This document shows positions 1 through 4,636 of a DNA stretch of 6,092 nucleotides, in pieces; the first letter of the stretch is position 1, and the number at the start of each line of letters is the position of its first letter. A model generated the notes under the pieces. The model had not been told where the DNA came from. It worked only from the letters and a program-made list of their open reading frames with translations, and searched no databases. A program made the translations under genes and the position numbers. The stretch lies in the NCBI GenBank assembly GCA_014239625.1, contig JAAZYN010000235.1:1-6092 (forward strand). The letters are read 5' to 3'. Source of the DNA: Myxococcales bacterium. GTDB taxonomy: Bacteria > Myxococcota_A > UBA9042 > PHBI01 > JAAZYN01.

Positions 1-1
1 C

Positions 2-370
2 CAGGCGAACTGTAGCGTGCGGCGCTATTGGTTGCCCAAGTGGCGTTTGTTCCTCGCCGCCGGCATGAGCCCCAAGGTCATCTTCGACCACTACGTCGCG
101 ACCGAAAACATCCGCCAGGCCCCGGCGACCCCGTGGACCTATTCGGACCTCAAAGGGACCACCGGGTCCAACCTCGGCTGGGCGCTCCCTGCCAGCTTCG
201 TCGGAGTCGCCGTGGTGGTCTTCGCCCTCGCGATGCTGCGTCGTGGTCGAAGGCGCCACCTCGACGGCCGCCCTCTGGAGACGCGCGAGTCGCAAGGACA
301 ACACGCGAGCGAGCTTGGCATCGAAGACCAGCTCCGGCTGGCGGACGAGCTGGACTACCTCGACGTATGA
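2..370 (+). CDS. ccmH: CcmH-like cytochrome c maturation protein, C-terminal part (5' end outside window)
   Basis: The frame is open from base 2 with no stop, so the gene very likely begins upstream. A GTG at 17 exists but would remove most of the protein. The visible 122 residues begin QANCSVRRYW. They continue with an amphipathic stretch ending in AAGMSPKVIFDHYVATEN, which matches the CcmH pattern of a helix, a 'G-K/M-S-x-x-x-I-x-x-x-V' stretch and then an approach to the membrane. A single membrane segment (about LGWALPASFVGVAVVVFALA) follows and is closed by basic RRGRRR. In the family, CcmH is an inner-membrane, periplasm-facing thiol protein that reduces or holds apocytochrome cysteines before haem ligation. 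The CxxC motif would lie upstream, so it cannot be verified; the one Cys seen (bases 11-13) may be the end of a Cys-rich motif. A 40-residue charged cytoplasmic tail follows the membrane segment. The stop overlaps the next start as ATGA. The family call is moderately sure because the diagnostic half is missing. Confidence 0.6.
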   Translation, partial: QANCSVRRYWLPKWRLFLAAGMSPKVIFDHYVATENIRQAPATPWTYSDLKGTTGSNLGWALPASFVGVAVVVFALAMLRRGRRRHLDGRPLETRESQGQHASELGIEDQLRLADELDYLDV

Positions 371-663
371 ACGTCTCGACCCAGCTGCTCACCCCGCTGC
401 TCGCGTTGGTCTTGGTGCTGGCGGTGGCCGCTGTGGGCCAGCTCGTGCTTGGTTGGGTCCGCGCCGGCCAGAGCCGGCTGGTGGTGGCTGACGATAAAAA
501 CCGCATCGCCCTCGAGGACCGTAAAGAGCAGCTCCTGACCACACTGCGAGACCTGGAGTTCGAGCACGCAACGGGCAAGCTCAGCGATACCGACTACCGG
601 GATCTGACGCGTTTCTTCGAGCGCGAAGCGTTACAGGTCCTCAACGAGCTGGATGCACTCTAG
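367..663 (+). CDS. Small CcmI-like membrane protein (CcmI N-terminal domain)
   Basis: This 98-residue protein starts at the ATG that overlaps the preceding stop (ATGA). The same frame is open back to base 28, but that extension only shadows the CcmH-like gene. Residues about 8-30 (LLTPLLALVLVLAVAAVGQL) form one membrane helix. The rest is cytoplasmic and helical, with the pattern LRDLEFEHATGKLSDTDY around residues 60-77, then a FEREALQVLNELD end. This 'LRDLEFdyetGKLsdeDY..l....eea..L..LD' arrangement is typical of the cytoplasmic part of CcmI/CycH and of short CcmI-like proteins in deltaproteobacterial Ccm clusters. In other bacteria CcmI also has a periplasmic TPR domain that binds the C-terminus of apocytochrome c. 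That domain is absent here, so the protein is either a lineage-specific short form or half of a split CcmI. It is followed by the only sizeable gap in the row. Confidence 0.7.
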   Translation: MNVSTQLLTPLLALVLVLAVAAVGQLVLGWVRAGQSRLVVADDKNRIALEDRKEQLLTTLRDLEFEHATGKLSDTDYRDLTRFFEREALQVLNELDAL

Positions 664-826
664 TGCCCCGTATGAACACTCCGCGTCACAACCCCTTGGG
701 TGCTTGCGCCCTTCCTGCGCTGCCCGGGCGTGACTTGCCCTGTGTTGGTTGGTGGCCCTCATGCCGTCGCAGCGAACCCGCCGGGGCGGATGTCCAGTCG
801 CGTACCTTCCACATGGGGCACCAGGC
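664..826 (+). other. Intergenic gap between ccmI-like gene and accessory exported protein
   Basis: This 163-base stretch has no convincing gene. The downstream frame is open from 749, but the in-frame start there would put 26 hydrophilic residues in front of an otherwise normal signal peptide, so 749-826 is treated as non-coding. A small hairpin can be drawn at 698-711 (GGGTG, loop CTTG, CGCCC, with one G-T pair), followed by TTCCT; as a terminator it is weak. An 8-base palindrome GCCCGGGC lies at 722-729. No clear -35/-10 pair is visible, although a promoter for the downstream genes would most naturally sit here. Confidence 0.4.
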
Positions 827-1945
827 ATGAGCGTCGTTCTGCCCCGTCTCGTGCCGTCAGCGCTTGGTGCCATCTGTTCGCTTGCCATCATCGCGCCTTC
901 GGTGTCTGCGCAGCCCGCAGCTGGCCGCATGAAGATGCCAGCCAGCGGCCCGATCCAGGTGAGCGTCATCAAGGTTGATCGCGCCGGTGGCGTTCAACCG
1001 TTACCCGGAGCCATGGTCGTGCTGGAGCGGTGGCTCGGCGACCGCATGCGCGCGCCAAACCTGGACGCTCGCGCGAAAGGAATGAACGGTATCCGCCTGG
1101 GCGAGGCACTCGTCGCCACGAGCGATGCCCAGGGGCAGGCGCGCTTGGACCCCGGGGTTGTCGGGCCGGGTCAGATCGTTTCGGTGTCTGTCCTCCATGA
1201 CGGTCACACCTTCGGCGGCGACCAGCTCGCGGGGCGCGGACGCCCCATTGAGATCCGCGTCTATGAACGTACCGAAGACACCAGCACCCTTGAGTGCGAC
1301 CTGTTTGTGGGCTTGTTCGTCGATGAGCGCAACGTCGTCGCGGACGTGACGCTGACGTTTCACAACGCCTCACCCATGATCGTGGACGTCGATCGTACCG
1401 GCCTGCGTGTGCCCATGATGTTGCCAGCGCTCAAAGGTGAACCGGTGGAGGGCGTCCTGCCCAGCGGCGGGCTCCGCAATATCGCCAATCAACGGAGCCC
1501 CGTCCGCGGACGTATCCGAATCGAGCACGGCGCGGTGGTGTACCGCGGACCTATCCTGCCCGGCTCGAACCAACAGATCCGCCTCCGCTACGCCGTCCCC
1601 ATCGAACACTCCCGGCAGGACATCGCCATCCGCTCGACGCTGAAGTCGAGGCAGGTCAGAGTTCTGGCGCGATGGTCCAAGCGGATCGCGCCGCGCCTGG
1701 TACCCACCCGGAGCTTCACGGCGTTCGAGCGCGATCAAGGAGAATATCGACAGCGCCAGATCGTCCTCGACGATGAGCTCCCCGCAGACACACCTCTGCT
1801 GTTGCACCTGGACCGCCTCCCTCACTCCACGAGCGCCGAGGCCATGGCGGCCCTGGTAGGCAGCCTTCTCTTGCTTGCCCTGTTCGGCCTGGCGCTGCTC
1901 GCTCCGCCAGAAGCCCTCAGGAAACTCCGCCCGCGCGAGCCGTGA
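827..1945 (+). CDS. Unrecognised exported, membrane-anchored beta-rich protein in Ccm operon
   Basis: The protein has 372 residues. The start at 827 is preferred over 749 because it gives a standard signal peptide: MSVVLPRLVP, then a hydrophobic core, with likely cleavage after SVSA near residue 28. Residues about 43-147 look like a transthyretin or carboxypeptidase-regulatory type beta domain: GPIQVSVIKV, then PLPGAMVVL, then ATSDAQGQARLD, then a strand ending in VSVLHDGHTFGG. From about 148 a second beta-rich region begins with ERTEDTSTLECDL and contains VADVTLTFHN and GPILPGSNQQIRLRYAVPI. A membrane helix lies at about 339-359 (MAALVGSLLLLALFGLALLA), followed by a short basic tail, so the bulk of the protein faces the periplasm. 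There are Cys at residues 17 (in the signal peptide) and 157 only, and no haem motif. The stop overlaps the ccmA start (GTGA), tying it to haem handling. No catalytic motif is seen and its function is unknown; a scaffold or a periplasmic partner of the CcmABCD complex is possible. Confidence 0.75.
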   Translation: MSVVLPRLVPSALGAICSLAIIAPSVSAQPAAGRMKMPASGPIQVSVIKVDRAGGVQPLPGAMVVLERWLGDRMRAPNLDARAKGMNGIRLGEALVATSDAQGQARLDPGVVGPGQIVSVSVLHDGHTFGGDQLAGRGRPIEIRVYERTEDTSTLECDLFVGLFVDERNVVADVTLTFHNASPMIVDVDRTGLRVPMMLPALKGEPVEGVLPSGGLRNIANQRSPVRGRIRIEHGAVVYRGPILPGSNQQIRLRYAVPIEHSRQDIAIRSTLKSRQVRVLARWSKRIAPRLVPTRSFTAFERDQGEYRQRQIVLDDELPADTPLLLHLDRLPHSTSAEAMAALVGSLLLLALFGLALLAPPEALRKLRPREP

Positions 1946-2583
1946 TCGAAGCCCTCGAGCTGTCGCGACGCTTTGGACGCCAATGGGCGTTGCGGCGCTT
2001 CAGTGGTCGCTTCGAGGCGGGCACGGTGAGCGCTGTCGTGGGCCACAACGGCGCGGGGAAGAGCACTCTAGTGGGGTTGATCGCCGGGCTCCTCAGGCCC
2101 ACCGAAGGCGCGCTGAGCGTCCTGGGCCATGACTGCGCAACCGGACCGCGGCCTCCGGCGGTCCGGTCCGGGCTCGGCGTGATGCTCCATCAGCCCTATG
2201 TGTATCCGGACTTGAGCGGCGCCGAAAACCTGGAGCTGGTCAGCGCCCTTTACGGACAGCCGCTGACCAGCAAAGCACGTCACTCGGCCTTGCACCGCGT
2301 CGGTCTAGACAAGGCCGCCAGGCGGGCGGCGCGCACCTACTCGCGGGGCATGCTGCAGCGGCTGTCGCTGGCGCGCTTGTTGGTTCAAACCGATGCGCGC
2401 GCGTGGCTCCTCGATGAACCGGCGACGGGGCTGGACAGTGAAGGCCACCAGCTGGTGGTCGAGCTCGTCAGCGAGCTCCGGGACTCAGGGCGAGCCGTCG
2501 TCATGGTCAGTCATCAGGCCGCTCTCGTCGAAGCTCTCGCAGACGTCAGCTTGACGCTGGAGAGAGGACGGTTGGCGTCGTGA
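1942..2583 (+). CDS. ccmA: CcmA, ATPase of the haem/CcmE ABC complex
   Basis: This 213-residue protein is close to the usual CcmA length. All ABC ATPase elements are present: Walker A GHNGAGKST at 34-42, Q-loop Gln84 (MLHQPYVYPDLS), signature YSRGMLQR at 133-140 in the SRG-M/Q form rather than LSGGQ, Walker B WLLDEP at 155-160, D-loop ATGLD at 161-165, and switch His191 (VMVSHQ). In System I, CcmA sits on the cytoplasmic face of CcmB and CcmC, and its ATP hydrolysis releases haem-loaded CcmE from CcmC. The start is the GTG overlapping the preceding stop (GTGA). A purine-rich site is poor here (AGGAAA lies 17 bases away), so translation probably depends on the upstream gene. The ATPase fold is certain. 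The CcmA assignment rests on the adjacent ccmB and ccmC. Confidence 0.92.
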   Translation: MIEALELSRRFGRQWALRRFSGRFEAGTVSAVVGHNGAGKSTLVGLIAGLLRPTEGALSVLGHDCATGPRPPAVRSGLGVMLHQPYVYPDLSGAENLELVSALYGQPLTSKARHSALHRVGLDKAARRAARTYSRGMLQRLSLARLLVQTDARAWLLDEPATGLDSEGHQLVVELVSELRDSGRAVVMVSHQAALVEALADVSLTLERGRLAS

Positions 2584-3257
2584 CGGCCAAGACCATCTGG
2601 CTCATCTTGCGCAAGGACGTGCTCATCGAGCTGCGCACCCGGGAGGTGTTGACCTCCATGGCTTTGTTCGCGGTGCTCATCGTGGTGGTCTTCGCGTTCG
2701 CTTTCTCTCTCGACGAGACCCGCGCGAAGCTGGTCGGTCCCGGGATCATCTGGGTCACTATCTTGTTCGCGGGGACGCTGGGCCTCTACCGCCTGTTCGA
2801 CCGCGAACGCGATCACGCCGCCATGTCCGGTCTCCTACTGGCGCCAGCGGGTCCCCTCGCGGTTTACATCGCCAAAGTCCTGGGGCTGGTCATCTTCATC
2901 ACGGTCACCGAGATCATCGTGCTGCCGCTGATGCTCGCGTTCATCGGCGTCCCCCTGCCCCTCGAGGGCATCCCGCTGTTTGCGCTGGCGCTCCTGCTGG
3001 GCGTGCTCGGATTTTCCCTGGTGGCCGTCCTCTTTGGGGGGATGCTCGCCAGCACGAGGCTGCGCGAAGTGCTCATCCCGATCGTCGTCTACCCGGTGGT
3101 GGTCCCGGTCATCATCGGCGGCGTCAAGCTCACCGGTGCGGCGATGGGGGACGGGCTCCCCGGCGAGGCCGACAACTGGCTCCGTCTCATGGCGGGCTTC
3201 GATATCATTTACCTGGCCCTGTGCCCGTGGGTGTTCACGCGCGTGATGGTGGAATAG
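2580..3257 (+). CDS. ccmB: CcmB, membrane subunit of the CcmABCD complex
   Basis: The 225-residue protein matches the family length of about 220. About six membrane helices are visible (near residues 25-43, 52-70, 96-121, 131-154, 165-182 and 203-221). The N-terminus IWLILRKDVLIELRTREVL is the classical CcmB cytoplasmic lead-in. FDRERDHAAMSGLLLAPAG at 73-91, followed by YIAKVLG, is the conserved cytoplasmic loop of the family, in the 'GLLLAP' form common outside Gammaproteobacteria. CcmB works with CcmA and CcmC in forming and releasing holo-CcmE at the inner membrane. The start is a GTG that overlaps the ccmA stop (GTGA). AGAGAGGA at 2561-2568 is a distant ribosome-binding site at best. The gene ends 28 bases before ccmC. 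Confidence 0.93.
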   Translation: MTAKTIWLILRKDVLIELRTREVLTSMALFAVLIVVVFAFAFSLDETRAKLVGPGIIWVTILFAGTLGLYRLFDRERDHAAMSGLLLAPAGPLAVYIAKVLGLVIFITVTEIIVLPLMLAFIGVPLPLEGIPLFALALLLGVLGFSLVAVLFGGMLASTRLREVLIPIVVYPVVVPVIIGGVKLTGAAMGDGLPGEADNWLRLMAGFDIIYLALCPWVFTRVMVE

Positions 3258-3273
3258 CCGTGACGAAGCTGCT

Positions 3274-3280
3274 AGGAAGG
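3274..3280 (+). promoter_or_regulatory. Ribosome binding site of ccmC
   Basis: AGGAAGG lies five bases upstream of the ATG at 3286 and fixes that start. It is one of the few clear Shine-Dalgarno sites in the row, and it is at one of the two places where neighbouring genes do not overlap. Confidence 0.7.
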
Positions 3281-3285
3281 CCGCT

Positions 3286-4020
3286 ATGAAAGCGCCTCAG
3301 TCCAGTCTCAGGCCAGTGTTCATGCCGCTCCTGCTCGGCGCGGCGTTGATGGGGGTGATCTACTTCGTTTTTGCGGTCACGCCGCGAGAGCAGCAGATGG
3401 GCGAGGTCTACAAGATCTTCTATTTCCACGTCGCGTCGGCGATGTCGTGTCTGTCGCTCTTCTTCATCTGCGCCATCGCCTCCATCGGCTATCTCGTGCT
3501 GCGCAACCGCAAGGGCTGGGGACGCATTGCGACGCTCTCAGACCAGGTCGCCCACGGTCTGGCCGAGATCGGCGTGCTGTACGGCGCCATCGTTTTGACG
3601 ACGGGGCCCATCTGGGCAAAGCCGGCCTGGGGCACCTACTGGAACTGGGAGCCACGGCTGACGCTGCTCCTGCTCACCTTCTTCTTGTTCGTCGGCTACC
3701 TGGTCTTGCGCGCGTACGGACAACGCGACGAGAAGGTGAAGAACATGGCGTCGGGCATCGCGGTCGTGGGCATTCCAGCTGCGCTCCTGACGCACTTTGC
3801 GATTCAGCTGTGGAAAGGCGGCAATCACCCGCAGGTCGTCACCGGTGAGGGCGGTGGGCTGGCAGATCCGGCGATGCGACAAGGCTTCGCCATGGCCGTC
3901 GGGACCGTGGCGCTCCTCGCAATCTATCTGGTTTGGATGCGGGTCAAGACCCATCAAATGCGCGACGAGGTGGAGATGTTGTTCCTCGATATGAGCGACC
4001 TTGAGGAGGCCCGCCGATGA
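3286..4020 (+). CDS. ccmC: CcmC, haem-handling WWD-domain protein
   Basis: The protein has 244 residues (family about 240) and six membrane helices. It carries the haem-handling tryptophan-rich motif WGTYWNWEPRLT at residues 115-126, preceded by GPIWAKPA. His48 (KIFYFHVASAM) and His181 (WKGGNHPQ) match the positions of the two axial haem ligands known in E. coli CcmC (His60 and His184). DPAMRQG at 194-200 is another family stretch. CcmC presents haem in the periplasm and attaches it to CcmE. The usual aspartate of the WWD motif (W-x-W-D) is glutamate here (Glu122), a conservative change. The C-terminus has a hydrophilic, acidic cytoplasmic tail (KTHQMRDEVEMLF and onwards). The stop overlaps the next gene as ATGA. 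Confidence 0.95.
   Translation: MKAPQSSLRPVFMPLLLGAALMGVIYFVFAVTPREQQMGEVYKIFYFHVASAMSCLSLFFICAIASIGYLVLRNRKGWGRIATLSDQVAHGLAEIGVLYGAIVLTTGPIWAKPAWGTYWNWEPRLTLLLLTFFLFVGYLVLRAYGQRDEKVKNMASGIAVVGIPAALLTHFAIQLWKGGNHPQVVTGEGGGLADPAMRQGFAMAVGTVALLAIYLVWMRVKTHQMRDEVEMLFLDMSDLEEARR
4003..4009 (+). promoter_or_regulatory. Ribosome binding site of the CcmD-like gene
   Basis: GAGGAGG lies inside the last codons of ccmC, seven bases before the ATG at 4017. It supports that start, and with it the N-terminal signal sequence of the CcmD-like protein. Confidence 0.7.
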
Positions 4021-4412
4021 GACCTTTCGTGCCATCGGCCACCGTGCGACGGCTGACGCCGGTCGCTTTCATGCTGCTGGTTGTCGCCTCGAGCGCGCCG
4101 GCGATCAGCGCCGAGCCACAACGAGCCCTCACCTTCGAGGCGGACGCCCCGACAGAGTCGGTGGACTCAAACGAGCCGTTGGCCTTGTTGGCCAGCTGCG
4201 ACAAGAAGCTGGAGAGCTGCACGACGGACGCCGTCGGGATGCCCTACCTGATCGCGGCCTATCTCGTGCTTTGGGCTATCCTGGTGATCTATTTCACCCT
4301 CGCGCGGCGTGGCCAGCGAAGGCTCCGGGAAGAGCTCGACGAGCTCAGAGCGTTGGTACGAGAGTACGAAGACACATTCCTGAAAGGCTCGGAAGGGGAC
4401 ACCACGGCGTGA
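4017..4412 (+). CDS. ccmD: CcmD-like protein with N-terminal signal sequence and periplasmic Cys pair
   Basis: This 131-residue protein directly follows ccmC, the usual place of ccmD. Its second half has the CcmD form: one membrane helix at about 77-95 (YLIAAYLVLWAILVIYFTLA), then basic RRGQRR, then a charged helix likely to be a short coiled coil (LREELDELRALVREYED). In the family CcmD is a single-span protein, N-terminus out and C-terminus in, that stabilises CcmABC and is needed to release holo-CcmE. The protein is oddly long, since E. coli CcmD is about 70 residues. It begins with a signal peptide (hydrophobic VAFMLLVVASSAPAISA, likely cleavage near residue 32), followed by about 45 periplasmic residues carrying Cys61 and Cys68 (CDKKLESC). 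The start has a strong ribosome-binding site and overlaps the ccmC stop. The CcmD call rests on form and position, not on a diagnostic motif. Confidence 0.62.
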   Translation: MRPFVPSATVRRLTPVAFMLLVVASSAPAISAEPQRALTFEADAPTESVDSNEPLALLASCDKKLESCTTDAVGMPYLIAAYLVLWAILVIYFTLARRGQRRLREELDELRALVREYEDTFLKGSEGDTTA

Positions 4413-4636
4413 CTACCAATCACATCCTGTATATTCCTTTGGTGCTGCTGCTCGGCCTCATCATCGGCATCATCATCGGTCGGCGCTCGGTCGAGGCAGC
4501 CGAGGAGGAGGAGCGCCGACTGGCGGACCGCCGAGAGCACCGGCGAAAGCGGCTCATGGAGGCTGCCGATCGACAGCGGGCCGCTGAACCCGACGGGTCG
4601 GGAGAGGGCGCTGAGAGCGAGGCCAGCACCCCATGA
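4409..4636 (+). CDS. Small glycine-zipper membrane protein, unrecognised
   Basis: The 75-residue protein starts at the GTG that overlaps the preceding stop (GTGA); GGAAGGGG at 4391-4398 is a possible ribosome-binding site. The same frame is open back to 4001, but that part shadows the CcmD-like gene. One membrane helix covers about residues 6-24 and ends in GLIIGIIIGRR, with glycines at 16, 20 and 24 (GxxxGxxxG), a pattern that often packs helices together. A long charged helix follows (AEEEERRLADRREHRRKR), then a Gly/Ser/Glu-rich disordered tail. The form resembles a second CcmD-type one-span protein, and its place between the CcmD-like gene and the next gene, joined by overlaps on both sides, makes it a likely envelope partner of the Ccm complex. 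No family is recognised. Coding status is supported by the overlaps and the orderly composition. Confidence 0.65.
   Translation: MTTNHILYIPLVLLLGLIIGIIIGRRSVEAAEEEERRLADRREHRRKRLMEAADRQRAAEPDGSGEGAESEASTP

Noticed and set aside
28..366. Open frame upstream of the CcmI-like ATG, which would make a 211-residue protein
   Set aside because: Its translation is Arg/Pro-rich low-complexity sequence lying over the CcmH-like gene. The protein with a membrane helix and family pattern begins at 367.
698..711. Small hairpin after the ccmI-like gene as a terminator
   Set aside because: The stem is only five pairs with one G-T and no T-run, too weak to list as a terminator.
1370..1825. 151-residue reverse-strand open frame inside the accessory exported protein gene
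   Set aside because: It is fully antisense to a gene with a signal peptide and membrane anchor, and has no motif or supporting context.
3538..4035. 165-residue reverse-strand open frame across ccmC
   Set aside because: It is antisense to a well-supported gene, has His/Gln/Arg-rich composition typical of antisense GC-rich frames, and shows no recognisable motif.
4001..4408. Open frame upstream of the GTG at 4409, which would make a 211-residue protein
   Set aside because: It overlaps the whole CcmD-like gene in another frame, and its translation is Arg/Ala-rich without structure.
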